Part shown: positions 27,415 through 37,015 of the stretch, one piece after another | Layout of the letters: every line of letters starts with the position of its first letter | How positions within the stretch are numbered: position 1 is the stretch's first letter | Origin: JAZKGA01 sp040386235 | GTDB lineage: Bacteria > Pseudomonadota > Alphaproteobacteria > Micavibrionales > Micavibrionaceae | Reading direction: 5' to 3' | DNA length: 64,000 nucleotides | NCBI GenBank assembly: GCA_040386235.1 | Contig: JAZKGA010000001.1 | Location: 1,178,001-1,242,000 of the forward strand | Position numbers and translations under genes: made by a program | The notes under the pieces: generated by a model | The model's input: only the letters and a program-made list of their open reading frames with translations | What the model was told of the DNA's origin: nothing | The model's database searches: none

Positions 27415-28242
27415 TTAACCGGCCGCAACCGCTTTGGCTTCACCAGCATCAGCATCAGCCGCGGCAACCGCAGCATCAACATTCGCTTTTTCTTTTTTCA
27501 ACTCAACAGCTTCGCCAGCGTCTTTACCAGACTGGCTCATGCCGACTTGTAAGCCGTCAAGAACCGCACCAACAACCAGATCACAATACAATTCGATTGC
27601 ACGCTGTGCATCGTCATTGCCCGGGATCGGGAATGTCACGCCAGCAGGATCCGAGTTGCTGTCCAGAATAGCCACAACCGGAATATTCAGGTTGCCCGCT
27701 TCTTGAATCGCAATGTCTTCTTTGTTGGTGTCGATAATGAACATGATGTCCGGCAGGCCGCCCATGTCTTTAATACCACCAATAGATTTGTTCAGATTGT
27801 CGCGTTCGCGGCTGATCATCAGCATTTCTTTTTTGTTACGGCGTGGGCCGGTAGCAGAGTGACCATCCGAAGCCAGGATCAGTTCCAGTTCACGCAGGCG
27901 TGCAATGGATTGCGACACTGTTTTCCAGTTCGTCAACATCCCGCCCAACCAGCGGTGATTAACGTAGTACTGGCCGCAACGCTGTGCAGCGTCGGCAATG
28001 CGATCTTGGGCTTGGCGCTTCGTTCCAACGAACAGAACGCGGCCACCGCGTGACGCGACATCGCGCAAGGCACGCAAAGCAGCTTCCAGCATCGGTGATG
28101 TTTGTTGCAAATCGATAATGTGAACGCCGTTACGAACGCCGAAAATGTATTGACGCATTTTTGGGTTCCAGCGACGCGCGTGGTGACCGAAATGGACCCC
28201 GGCTTCGAGTAATTGGCGCATTGAGAATTCTGGCATCGGCAT
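27415..28242 (-). CDS. rpsB: 30S ribosomal protein S2
   Basis: 275 residues. Diagnostic N-terminus MRQLLEAGVHFGHHARRWNPKM, IIDLQQT, VLFVGTKRQAQD and WLGGMLTNWKT. The Ala/Lys-rich C-terminal extension (VDAAVAAADADAGEAKAVAAG) is common in Alphaproteobacteria. AAGGAGA lies eight bases before the ATG. The 184-bp gap to the dnaE end probably holds the rpsB promoter and leader; it contains the short inverted repeat GGTTG-TTGC-CAACC at 28286-28299, of unknown role. Confidence 0.98.
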   Translation of the reverse strand: MPMPEFSMRQLLEAGVHFGHHARRWNPKMRQYIFGVRNGVHIIDLQQTSPMLEAALRALRDVASRGGRVLFVGTKRQAQDRIADAAQRCGQYYVNHRWLGGMLTNWKTVSQSIARLRELELILASDGHSATGPRRNKKEMLMISRERDNLNKSIGGIKDMGGLPDIMFIIDTNKEDIAIQEAGNLNIPVVAILDSNSDPAGVTFPIPGNDDAQRAIELYCDLVVGAVLDGLQVGMSQSGKDAGEAVELKKEKANVDAAVAAADADAGEAKAVAAG

Positions 28243-28394
28243 ATGTGATCTCCTTTTTATCCGGTTATACCTCTACGGACCTTTATGGTTGTTGCCAACC
28301 ACACCGTTGGGAAAATGCCAAGTAACGCCGCACAACCCGATTCCGTATGTGAATTTGATGATGTAGATACGGGGGTTTGGGACGGATTGCAAGC

Positions 28395-28420
28395 AAAAAA
28401 GCGCCAAACAGGGCTTGGCT
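28395..28420 (-). terminator. Probable terminator after dnaE
   Basis: Minus strand: GCCAA, loop GCCCTGT, TTGGC, then GCTTTTTT. The stem is short (5 bp, extendable with a bulge), but the position seven bases after the dnaE stop and the T-run support it. Confidence 0.55.
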
Positions 28421-28426
28421 TACTTT

Positions 28427-31400
28427 TTAATGCTCGTGAAGATCAGTAACACCCGCCACCTGGCGCAAGGCCTGGCATACCGAGGGGGAAATAGCCCAGC
28501 TGCCTGGCAATTTGATTGTGACGCTGTGGGTATCGGTCCGCACCGCGACCTGAACGCCCACTGGCCCCTGGCCGGTCAAAGGTACAAGGACTTTTTGCAG
28601 TCCCGGCACCGCACCCGCATCGGTAATCGCGATCGTGATATCGCGTAAAGAACGCTGTGCCACATCGTCCATGGGCTTAATATCCTGGGCCAGCATTCGC
28701 AGCTGGTCATCGCGCATTTCGGCATCAACGCTTAACAGGATACTGCTTCCCTCCTCTAACATCTCGCGGCAACGGGTCAGAAGATCGGAAAACAGCATAA
28801 CTTCAAACGCGCCGGTGGCATCAGACAGTTGCAGGATCCCGAACTTATTGCCTTTGGCCGAAATCTTTTCCTGCTTTTTTAGAATGACCGCCGCCATCGT
28901 AAAGCGCGATGAGGGGCTGGTCTGCATTTTGTCCTCAAGCTCAGCCCGCAAGGTGACATTCAGGCGCTGCAACAAGGCCTGCTTGCTGTCCAGCGGGTGC
29001 GCGGACAGGTAAAACCCGACCGCTTCGAATTCATATCCAAGCTTCGTAAAGTTATCCCAGTCAGCACTGGGTACCAAAGGCGGCAAGGTCGGAGGGCCGG
29101 ATTCTGGCCCACCACCGAACAGGTTTTCCTGGCCGCTGTCACGCTCGGCTGCCAGGCGGCCAATATGGCCCATTACCACCTCGCCACTGGCGTGCAGCTG
29201 GGCGCGATTGGGATGCAAGCTGTCGAACGCGCCGGACGTGACCAGTGCCTCCCACATCCTTTTATTCATCGCCTTGGTATCAATGCGTCCCAGGAAGTCG
29301 GCCAGGCACGCAAACGGCCCATTCGCCTGCCGTTCATCCACGATGGATTGCATTGCGGCACTTCCCACGCCTTTCAAAGCAGAAAGGGCGTAACGTATGG
29401 CATCGCCTTCGACTGTGAAATCCACTTCTGACGCATTGATGTCGGGCGTCAGGATTTTGATGTCCATGCTGTCCAGCTCTTGCTTGAACACTGCCAGCTT
29501 GTCCGTATTCCCCTTATCCAGCGTCATGGTTGCCGCCATAAAGGCCACGGAATAGTTGGCTTTTAACCACGCGGTTTGATATGCGATTAATGCATAAGCG
29601 GCGGCATGGGATTTGTTGAAACCGTAATCCGCAAACTTTTCCATTTGATTAAAAATCGCGCTGGCCTGATCGGCAGGAACTTGATTATGGGTCGCGGCGC
29701 CTTCAATAAACCGTTCACGCTGCGCATCCATTTCAGCTTTAATCTTCTTCCCCATGGCACGGCGCAGTAAGTCGGCGTTGGCCAATGTATAACCTGCAAG
29801 GACGCGTGCTGCTTTCATGACTTGTTCTTGATAGATCATGATCCCGAATGTTTCTTCGGAAACCGGTTTCAAGACAGGATGCAGGTAATCCGGTTCTTCT
29901 CGACCTTCTTTTACAGCGATATATTTGGGGATATTGTCCATGGGACCGGGTCGGTAAAGCGCGACCAGCGCGATGATATCCTCAAACCGTGTAGGGCGAA
30001 GCTTTTTCAACGTATCGCGCATCCCGCCGGATTCCAGTTGGAAGACCCCAACCCCCGCGCCGGATGATAACAGATCGAAGGTCTTTTGGTCATCAAACGG
30101 GATTTTCAGCATGTCATGCTCTTCACCCGTTTGTTTCCTGATCAAATCAAGGGCGGTTTTAATAACAGTCAGTGTTTTTAAACCCAGAAAGTCGTATTTC
30201 ACCAGTCCGGCTTTTTCAACGAACTTCATGTTAAACTGCGTCACCGGCATCGGTGATCGTGGATCACGATAAACCGGGATCAAATCGGCCAATGGACGGT
30301 CGGCGATAACCACACCCGCGGCGTGGGTTGATGCATGGCGATACAAACCCTCTAATTGCAAGGCAACGCCGATCAGGCGGCCATATGTCGCATCGCTGTC
30401 CCGCAAGGTCCGCAGCTCCATATCGCCTTCCAGCGCCTCGGCCAGTGTGACCGGATGCGCAGGATTATTGGGGATCATCTTGGCGATACGATCCACCGCA
30501 CCATACGACATTTGCAAGACGCGGCCCACATCGCGCAACACGGCCCGCGCCTGCAGTTTCCCGAAGGTAATGATCTGTGCCACACGATCTACGCCATATC
30601 GTTTTTGAACATAGGTAATCACCTCGTCCCGTCTGTCCTGACAGAAATCGACGTCGAAATCCGGCATCGACACCCGGTCGGGGTTCAGAAAACGCTCAAA
30701 CAACAGACCCAGCTTGATCGGGTCCAAGTCGGTAATTTGTAATGACCAGGCCGCAAGCGACCCTGCGCCCGATCCCCGCCCCGGCCCCACCGGAACGTCC
30801 TGTTCCTTAGCCCAGCGGATAAAGTCGGACACGATCAGGAAATAGCCTGGGAAACCCATCTGAATAATCGTATTTAACTCAAAATCCAGCCGGTCCTGAT
30901 AGTCCTTTTCCGTCTTGTCCCGCTGTGCCGCGTCCATCTCGGGTGTTAAAACGTAATTATCAAGACGCCAGCGCAACCCCTCTGCCGCCTGCACTTTTAA
31001 TTCTTCAATTTCCGTCCGGCCACCCTCGGTCGCAAATGGCGGCAGGATCGGGTCAACAACCTTCAAAAGGTAATGGCATCGCTTGGCAATCTGAACCGTA
31101 TTTTCAATGGCCTCAGGCAAATCGGCGAACAGCGCGACCATCTCATCTTCCGATTTGAAGTAATGATGGGGGGTGACCTTGCGGCGATCCACCTCGCTGA
31201 TATAACGGCCCTGGGCGATACACAGTAACGCATCATGCGCTTCGTACATGTCCTTTGTCGCGAAATAACAGTCATTGGTTGCGACAATTGGAATGTTGCG
31301 GGCATAAGCAAGATCAAGCAGCGCAGGCTCGACCTGGGCCTCATGCGGCCATCCATGACGTTGCAGTTCGATATACAGACGGTCGCCAAAGGCCGATTGC

Positions 31401-31882
31401 AGGCTGTCTAACATCCGTTCAGCCTGCTCGGATTGTCCATGCAGGATCGATTTCGCGATGATCCCGCCACTGCCGCCCGTCAGGCAGATAATGCCATCCG
31501 CACAAGCACAGATATCATCCAAGCCAAACGCAACCTCTTTGCCAGCCTCGTCAGCCATATAGGCTTTGTTGATCAAACGGCACATATTGCGATATCCCGT
31601 TTCAGATTGGGCCAACAGCACCAACTGACCCGCAGATTGCGCAACATCTATCTGCACACCCAGGATAGGCTGCACACCCGCACTGGTGGCTTCCAGGGCG
31701 AATTCCATCGCGCCAAACATGTTATTGGTATCGGTAATCGCCAACGCCGGCATATGCTTTTTACCGCATAACTTGACCAAATCTTTGACGTGAACAGCCC
31801 CTTCGGCAAGCGAATAGGCAGAATGCGTGTGCAAATGGATAAAACGCGGCGCAGGGTGCGTGGGCGTTGTGTCTTCGCTCAT
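28427..31882 (-). CDS. dnaE: DNA polymerase III subunit alpha
   Basis: 1151 residues, the DnaE1 replicative type. N-terminal PHP domain (FIHLHTHSAYSLAEGAV), palm catalytic aspartates in SMPDFDVDFCQDRR, fingers (EQVMKAARVLAGYTLANADLLRRAMGKK), helix-hairpin-helix region (ALSALKGVGSAAMQ), and a C-terminal OB fold (FTMAAVILKKQEKISAKGNKFGILQLSD). It ends the long nuo-to-dnaE unit and starts four bases after the lolD stop. Confidence 0.98.
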   Translation of the reverse strand: MSEDTTPTHPAPRFIHLHTHSAYSLAEGAVHVKDLVKLCGKKHMPALAITDTNNMFGAMEFALEATSAGVQPILGVQIDVAQSAGQLVLLAQSETGYRNMCRLINKAYMADEAGKEVAFGLDDICACADGIICLTGGSGGIIAKSILHGQSEQAERMLDSLQSAFGDRLYIELQRHGWPHEAQVEPALLDLAYARNIPIVATNDCYFATKDMYEAHDALLCIAQGRYISEVDRRKVTPHHYFKSEDEMVALFADLPEAIENTVQIAKRCHYLLKVVDPILPPFATEGGRTEIEELKVQAAEGLRWRLDNYVLTPEMDAAQRDKTEKDYQDRLDFELNTIIQMGFPGYFLIVSDFIRWAKEQDVPVGPGRGSGAGSLAAWSLQITDLDPIKLGLLFERFLNPDRVSMPDFDVDFCQDRRDEVITYVQKRYGVDRVAQIITFGKLQARAVLRDVGRVLQMSYGAVDRIAKMIPNNPAHPVTLAEALEGDMELRTLRDSDATYGRLIGVALQLEGLYRHASTHAAGVVIADRPLADLIPVYRDPRSPMPVTQFNMKFVEKAGLVKYDFLGLKTLTVIKTALDLIRKQTGEEHDMLKIPFDDQKTFDLLSSGAGVGVFQLESGGMRDTLKKLRPTRFEDIIALVALYRPGPMDNIPKYIAVKEGREEPDYLHPVLKPVSEETFGIMIYQEQVMKAARVLAGYTLANADLLRRAMGKKIKAEMDAQRERFIEGAATHNQVPADQASAIFNQMEKFADYGFNKSHAAAYALIAYQTAWLKANYSVAFMAATMTLDKGNTDKLAVFKQELDSMDIKILTPDINASEVDFTVEGDAIRYALSALKGVGSAAMQSIVDERQANGPFACLADFLGRIDTKAMNKRMWEALVTSGAFDSLHPNRAQLHASGEVVMGHIGRLAAERDSGQENLFGGGPESGPPTLPPLVPSADWDNFTKLGYEFEAVGFYLSAHPLDSKQALLQRLNVTLRAELEDKMQTSPSSRFTMAAVILKKQEKISAKGNKFGILQLSDATGAFEVMLFSDLLTRCREMLEEGSSILLSVDAEMRDDQLRMLAQDIKPMDDVAQRSLRDITIAITDAGAVPGLQKVLVPLTGQGPVGVQVAVRTDTHSVTIKLPGSWAISPSVCQALRQVAGVTDLHEH

Positions 31883-31886
31883 CCCA

Positions 31887-32573
31887 CTATTCCGCGTACA
31901 CCGCGCCGCGGCGCAACACCAAACGGCGATCCATGCGCGCGGCCAGGTCCATATTGTGCGTGGCGATTAAGGCGGAAATACCCGCCTGTTTTACCCGCGA
32001 CTGTAACATCGCAAACACTTCGGCTGACGTTTCGGGGTCCAGGTTGCCGGTTGGTTCATCAGCCAGCAACAGGCTGGGGTTATTGGCCAAAGCGCGGCAG
32101 ATGGCCACGCGTTGCTGCTCTCCGCCCGACAGGCGCGCGGGACGGTGATCCAGACGATGGCCCAACCCCACACCGCGCAGCAATTCAGCCGCATGATCAC
32201 GCGCGTCGCGCATTGACTTGCCCGTAATTAACTGTGGCAGGACGACATTTTCCAGCGCATCAAATTCAGGCTGCAAATAATGGAATTGATAAATAAAACC
32301 CAGCTTTTGCCGCCGCATCGTCGTGCGCGCCGCATCGTCCAGTGCCGCAACATCCTGCCCATCAAAGCGCAACGTGCCGGTGCTGGGCGTATCCAGAAGA
32401 CCAAGGATATGGAGCAGTGTGGACTTACCCGCGCCGCTTGGGCCAACCAGCGCGACCATTTCGCCGGGATAGAGGTTACAGGTGATATCCTGCAAAACCT
32501 GCAAATCATTATCGCCCTGATGATATGTTTTGGTGACGCCGACGGCTTCCAGCAATGGTGCAGATTTATTCAT
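31887..32573 (-). CDS. lolD: Lipoprotein-releasing system ATP-binding protein LolD
   Basis: 228 residues from the ATG at 32573, which overlaps the lolC stop by eight bases. ABC ATPase of the MacB/LolD type: Walker A GPSGAGKST, Q-loop FIYQFHYLQPEF, signature LSGGEQQRVAICRAL, Walker B LLLADEPTGNLD, H-loop ALIATHNMDLA. The HYLxPEF after the Q-loop is typical of LolD. Powers extraction of lipoproteins from the inner membrane to LolA. Confidence 0.96.
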   Translation of the reverse strand: MNKSAPLLEAVGVTKTYHQGDNDLQVLQDITCNLYPGEMVALVGPSGAGKSTLLHILGLLDTPSTGTLRFDGQDVAALDDAARTTMRRQKLGFIYQFHYLQPEFDALENVVLPQLITGKSMRDARDHAAELLRGVGLGHRLDHRPARLSGGEQQRVAICRALANNPSLLLADEPTGNLDPETSAEVFAMLQSRVKQAGISALIATHNMDLAARMDRRLVLRRGAVYAE

Positions 32574-33810
32574 AGCGCAATGCCTCAACCGGATTTAAAC
32601 GCGCGGCCCGCCAGGCAGGGTACAAAGTCGCCAGGATCGAAATTACCAGTGCCATGCCGATCACCGTCATCACCTCAGACCACGCGATAATCGCTGGCAA
32701 TTGCGACAGGAAATACACCTCGGCTGAAAACAGTTCGGTGCCGCTCAACTTTTGTAACGCCTGACGAATACCTTCGATATTCACGGCAAACGCAATCCCC
32801 AGCATCGCCCCGAAAAATGTTCCAAGAAAGCCAATGCTGGCACCGGTCAGTATGAAGATTTTCAGCATCGATTGCCGCGTGGCACCCATCGTCCGCAATA
32901 TCGCGATATCGCGTGATTTGTCTTTCACCAGCATTATCATGGATGAAATAATGTTGAACGCTGCAACCAGGATAATCATCGTCAGGATCAGGAACATAAC
33001 GTTTCTTTCGACCTCTAACGCATTCACGAACGAACTGTTGGCATCACGCCAGTCATACACGACGTAATTGTTGCTGAGGCGTGCGACGACGTCCTGCTTC
33101 ACCTGTTCCAGATCGGCGATATCAGCGGAAATAATCTCAAGCCCGCTGACGGTATTGGGGCCGAATTGGAAAAAGCCTTGCGCGGTTGCAAGCGGCATAA
33201 AAACGAAGTTGTTGTTGTATTCAAACATGCCGACATCAAAAACCAGCGCCACCGAGAAACTCTGGCTGCGTGGCATTGTCCCGAACGGCGTGCTTTTCCC
33301 GCGGGGGGACAGGATCGTGATGTAATCACCCACCTGAACCTTTAAACGCTCCGCCAGCTTGACACCAATCGCCACGCCCTCTTCTGCGAAGTCATTGGTA
33401 TCGCCATCAATCAGTCCGGTGGACAGGACGGGTTTCACGCGCAAATTTTCCTGACTGATCCCCCGCACGACCACACCGGTCGCGACGCCATTGGCAGTCA
33501 GCAGGCCTTGTCCTTCCACCTGCGGTGAAATCTGGATAACGCCCTGCACATTCCCCAACTGATCGGCGATACGTGTGTAATCCTGCAGCGGTGCACCGCG
33601 CGCATAGACATTCAAATGCCCGTTCAGGCCCAAAATACGATCAAATAATTCAGCGCGGAATCCGTTCATCACCGACATAACGATAATCAAAGTCGCAACG
33701 CCCAGCATGATGCCGGTAAACGAAAAGGCGGCGATAACCGACACAAACCCCTCCGCCTTACGGGCGCGCAGGTATCGAAAAGCCAGCATGCGTTCAAACG
33801 GGCTGAACAT
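32566..33810 (-). CDS. lolC: Lipoprotein-releasing system permease LolC/LolE
   Basis: 414 residues. An N-terminal transmembrane helix (SVIAAFSFTGIMLGVATLIIVMSVMNGF, with the MNGFR motif of LolC/E), a large periplasmic MacB-PCD domain (about residues 50-260) and three C-terminal helices of the FtsX domain (ILVAAFNIISSMIMLVKDK, GFLGTFFGAMLGIAF, VMTVIGMALVISILATLYPAWRAARLNPVEALRYE). A single permease gene here, so the transporter may be a homodimer, as in other single-gene species (inference). Confidence 0.95.
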   Translation of the reverse strand: MFSPFERMLAFRYLRARKAEGFVSVIAAFSFTGIMLGVATLIIVMSVMNGFRAELFDRILGLNGHLNVYARGAPLQDYTRIADQLGNVQGVIQISPQVEGQGLLTANGVATGVVVRGISQENLRVKPVLSTGLIDGDTNDFAEEGVAIGVKLAERLKVQVGDYITILSPRGKSTPFGTMPRSQSFSVALVFDVGMFEYNNNFVFMPLATAQGFFQFGPNTVSGLEIISADIADLEQVKQDVVARLSNNYVVYDWRDANSSFVNALEVERNVMFLILTMIILVAAFNIISSMIMLVKDKSRDIAILRTMGATRQSMLKIFILTGASIGFLGTFFGAMLGIAFAVNIEGIRQALQKLSGTELFSAEVYFLSQLPAIIAWSEVMTVIGMALVISILATLYPAWRAARLNPVEALRYE

Positions 33811-34247
33811 TACTCTGCCACTCTTTCCCGCGTTATCGCGTCTGGGCGAATAACCATCGGCGCGGCGTGCCCCTGGTTACGGCAGAAATGCATTGATTGC
33901 TGGGTTAAATCCTGACCATTCCAGAACACGCGCCCATCGGGGCGCAGGTGCAATGGCGGCAATGGCGTTTCCATTTCCAGCCCCGTGGTGTTGATATTCA
34001 ACCGACGCGCCAGATCGACACTGAGCGGGATTTCCTGAATAGTCTTCAGGAAATTAAAGTCCTGCGACGTTTGCACATCTGCCGCAATAACCGGCTTACC
34101 TTTTACATCAACGCCGGGGCGATACGCGACATCATTGCCCGGCACATGGCTGACCATATCGCGGCACAGCTGCACATCAACGGTGACGTCTTCGGCCCAG
34201 CTGGGAAAAGCCATGAACAAAGCAAGCGTGAAGATCAGGTATTTCAT
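33810..34247 (-). CDS. Secreted hypothetical protein, 145 residues
   Basis: Unrecognised. A cleavable signal peptide is clear (MKYLIFTLALFMAFPSWAED, Ala-x-Ala-type site after SWA). The mature part of about 127 residues has two cysteines (QLCRDM, HFCRNQ) that may form a disulfide, and SVDLARRLNI, PPLHLRPDGRVFWNGQDL. It starts within the end of the DUF1467 gene (overlap of four bases) and ends at the lolC start, so it is embedded in the operon and probably acts in the envelope. Confidence 0.8.
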   Translation of the reverse strand: MKYLIFTLALFMAFPSWAEDVTVDVQLCRDMVSHVPGNDVAYRPGVDVKGKPVIAADVQTSQDFNFLKTIQEIPLSVDLARRLNINTTGLEMETPLPPLHLRPDGRVFWNGQDLTQQSMHFCRNQGHAAPMVIRPDAITRERVAE

Positions 34248-34519
34248 GAGGGATGCTCCACCTTATCCATCGCGCGCATCGCATCGGCCTTGGCCTGAAA
34301 ATCAATCGCCTTATCGCCAATCGCCAGAACAATAACGCCCCAGATCACACAGCTGATAACCGTTGTGATGATGAATTTACGGCCCATACGCGGGTTTTCG
34401 GGCGCACTGCCCGCCTCACCCACTTTGTTCACGCCAAACGTATTGCCGAACGGCAGCACCGTGAATAACACGGTCCACCAAACGCACAGAAAAATAACCA
34501 GACCGGAAAACCACGCCAT
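34244..34519 (-). CDS. DUF1467 family small membrane protein
   Basis: 91 residues with two transmembrane helices (FSGLVIFLCVWWTVLFTVLPFG and KFIITTVISCVIWGVIVLAIG) and the family's WWTVLFTVLPFG and GSAPENPRMGRK between them. Function unknown. In Alphaproteobacteria it is regularly found near rnj and lolC, as here. Confidence 0.9.
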   Translation of the reverse strand: MAWFSGLVIFLCVWWTVLFTVLPFGNTFGVNKVGEAGSAPENPRMGRKFIITTVISCVIWGVIVLAIGDKAIDFQAKADAMRAMDKVEHPS

Positions 34520-34534
34520 TGTGCCACCTTCCCT

Positions 34535-36223
34535 TTATACTTTCGTGTACATGACATGCACGGTGATTTTAGGCTTGAATCCGAAGCTTTTTTGTACTGT
34601 TCCACGCAACGCGCTGGTCAAAATCTCGGCAACCGCAGTCGGATCCTGCAATTCTTTTTCCCGCATATCTGCCAGGATGTCTTCGACCTCGATCGCCATA
34701 TCGGAATCAAAGCTGTCTTCACCCAGTGCGTTCGGATCAACGATACCTACGCTGGTTACATGTGGATCAGCGGCCAATTGGCCACGGCGGTTTAAGACCA
34801 GCGACACATGCATCGCGCCGGTGAATTGCAATTTACGGCGTTGCTGCAAACCTTTATGCGTGGTCGAAACAACGCGTGATGGCTCAACCGCCAGGGTGCC
34901 TGTGGGTACCGTGGTTATGATTTCCGGATTGCCCGGGGCCAGTTTAATAACACTGCCATTATGCGGCACGACCACATGTTTAACGCCCATTTCGCGGGCG
35001 ACATTTGCATGATCTTCCAACTGGGCGCGTTCACCATGGACGGGAATGACAATGTGTGGCCGGACCCAACCGAACATCTCTTTGATTTCATCGCGATATG
35101 GGTGACCAGACGCGTAAATAATATGACGTGAGGTATCGGGATTGATAACCTTTACCTGCGCCGATAACAGGTTATTCACCACCTGGTTAATCTCAACTTC
35201 ATTCCCTGGAATAACGCGGGCTGAAAATATAACAGTATCGCCTTTGCTTAATCGCACGCCCTTCATTTCCCCACGCGCAATACGTGATAATGCCGCGTTC
35301 GTTTCGCCTTGGGATCCCGTCAAGACCAGGACCACTTTTGACGGGCCGCGTGCGTACGCTTCTTCCTGGGTGATAAAATTATTGATATCCAGCATATAGC
35401 CGCATTGCTTCGCCACCGATAACATCCGGTGCAGTGACCGCCCGATCAGGACGCAGGATCGTCCAACTGTTTTGGCTGCCTGAGCAATAGAGTGCAGGCG
35501 TCCCACATTCGATGCCATGATGGTGACGGCAATCCTGCCCTCAATCTCACGGAACTGTTCGGCAATGCCGGCTTCGACGGTTTTCTCGCTGTTCCGTACG
35601 CTGGAAATACCGGCATTCGTCGAGTCGCCGACATAGGCCAAAATCCCCTCATCCCCGTACGCTTGCAATTGTTCATGCGCAGTTACATCGCCAAAGGCGG
35701 GCGCAGGATCAAGATGCCAATCGCCAGAATGCAAGACGTTGCCCAGCGCAGTACGAATGCGTAAAGCTGCGGAATCCGGTGTCGAATGCGCCACATGGAT
35801 AAAATCGACCCCAAACGGGTCCAGGTCAACCGATGCACCCGCAGCCACAACATGAATATGCATGTGCGTGATGCCCATCTCAGCGTTCTTTGTCTTCAAT
35901 AATTCCGCCGTGAACCGGGTGCAATACACGTGCGGCTTGCCCAGGCGTTCCCACAGCCGTGGCACCGCGCCCAGGTGATCTTCATGCGCATGGGTGACAA
36001 TCAAGCCGACGATCTTGTCTTTTCGTGCCTCGGCAAATTGCGGGTCCGGCAGGGTAATATCAACCAGGGGCAAAGAATGATCGGCAAAACCAATCCCGCA
36101 ATCAACGATCAACCATTGGTCATTCAACCCATACAGGTTGAAATTAACGCCGTACTGCTCCGCCCCGCCCAGTGGGACAAGGTAAAGTGTATCGGCATTC
36201 GGGGTAAAATTATCTGTGGTCAT
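34535..36223 (-). CDS. rnj: Ribonuclease J
   Basis: 562 residues. Metallo-beta-lactamase/beta-CASP RNase with endo- and 5'-exonuclease activity in RNA decay. Metal motif THAHEDHLGAVPRLW, SGDWHLDP, and the beta-CASP segment with VLTGSQGETNAALSRIARGE and ASGHPYRDEIKEMFGWVRPHIVIPVHGE. Typical of Alphaproteobacteria, working beside RNase E. Lies 51 bp downstream of birA with no coaX between them. Confidence 0.96.
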   Translation of the reverse strand: MTTDNFTPNADTLYLVPLGGAEQYGVNFNLYGLNDQWLIVDCGIGFADHSLPLVDITLPDPQFAEARKDKIVGLIVTHAHEDHLGAVPRLWERLGKPHVYCTRFTAELLKTKNAEMGITHMHIHVVAAGASVDLDPFGVDFIHVAHSTPDSAALRIRTALGNVLHSGDWHLDPAPAFGDVTAHEQLQAYGDEGILAYVGDSTNAGISSVRNSEKTVEAGIAEQFREIEGRIAVTIMASNVGRLHSIAQAAKTVGRSCVLIGRSLHRMLSVAKQCGYMLDINNFITQEEAYARGPSKVVLVLTGSQGETNAALSRIARGEMKGVRLSKGDTVIFSARVIPGNEVEINQVVNNLLSAQVKVINPDTSRHIIYASGHPYRDEIKEMFGWVRPHIVIPVHGERAQLEDHANVAREMGVKHVVVPHNGSVIKLAPGNPEIITTVPTGTLAVEPSRVVSTTHKGLQQRRKLQFTGAMHVSLVLNRRGQLAADPHVTSVGIVDPNALGEDSFDSDMAIEVEDILADMREKELQDPTAVAEILTSALRGTVQKSFGFKPKITVHVMYTKV

Positions 36224-36274
36224 ATGGGTTGTTTATGGCGCAAATGCCCATGAATGACAAGTTAAAGCTGGGGG

Positions 36275-37009
36275 TTACGGCATTTCGTCCGCAGCCTGAA
36301 TAATCTCACCCGCCGTCATTTCAGTGATAGTTCCGTCTGACAGGCGCAGGCATAAGTTGCCGCTGGGGGACAGGTCGATAAAAGTCCCCGTAACCGGGGC
36401 TTCACCCGCCACACGACGAAACTGAATCACATCATGCAATCGCCAGGCGCGGGCCAGCCAGGCATCGCGGATCGGTGCAATACCGTGTTCCTCGTACACC
36501 TGCAACTGTATTGCCAGTGCAGCCAGAAATGCGTCCCGCACATCTGTGACACTGACAGTCTGATCGGTATAGGCCGCAATACCGGCGCGCCCTGATGGCG
36601 GGTTCATGACGTTAATGCCAACACCAACCACCAAACCCGCACAGCGGTGGCCGTCCCATTGTGCCTCGATTAAAATACCGGACAATTTCTGGTCCTGGAC
36701 CAAGACATCATTGGGCCATTTCAACTGTACGGCCACGCCGTTTCTGACAAACGTCTGCACCGCCTGGGCCACCGCAACCGCCGTGAGTAACGCATAGTCC
36801 CCCACCGCATGATGCGCTGCAGGACGTAAAAGCAGACTGAGATATAGATTGCCTTTTGGTGCTTGCCACGCATTGCCCAACCTGCCACGGCCCGATTGCA
36901 TTTCATCGGCAGTCACGACATAGCCCGCGGACCTGCCGTCACGCAACGCAATTAACGCTGTGTCTTGCGTCGTTTCAAGCACTGCAAAAGAATGAATGTC
37001 CCAGATCAA
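36275..37009 (-). CDS. birA: Biotin--[acetyl-CoA-carboxylase] ligase
   Basis: 244 residues, catalytic and small C-terminal domains only: no N-terminal helix-turn-helix, so not a repressor. The biotinyl-AMP loop is GRGRLGNAWQAPKGNLYLSLLLRP (GRGRxGxxW), with KWPNDVLVQDQKLSGILIEAQ and VVGVGINVMNPP following. Six bases separate it from the nuoN stop, so it is transcribed with complex I. Confidence 0.95.
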   Translation of the reverse strand: MIWDIHSFAVLETTQDTALIALRDGRSAGYVVTADEMQSGRGRLGNAWQAPKGNLYLSLLLRPAAHHAVGDYALLTAVAVAQAVQTFVRNGVAVQLKWPNDVLVQDQKLSGILIEAQWDGHRCAGLVVGVGINVMNPPSGRAGIAAYTDQTVSVTDVRDAFLAALAIQLQVYEEHGIAPIRDAWLARAWRLHDVIQFRRVAGEAPVTGTFIDLSPSGNLCLRLSDGTITEMTAGEIIQAADEMP

Positions 37010-37015
37010 GGGTGT

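Noticed and set aside
28243..28426. Autoregulatory leader of rpsB
   Set aside because: Only a short inverted repeat (GGTTG-TTGC-CAACC) is visible; not enough to claim an S2 regulatory structure.
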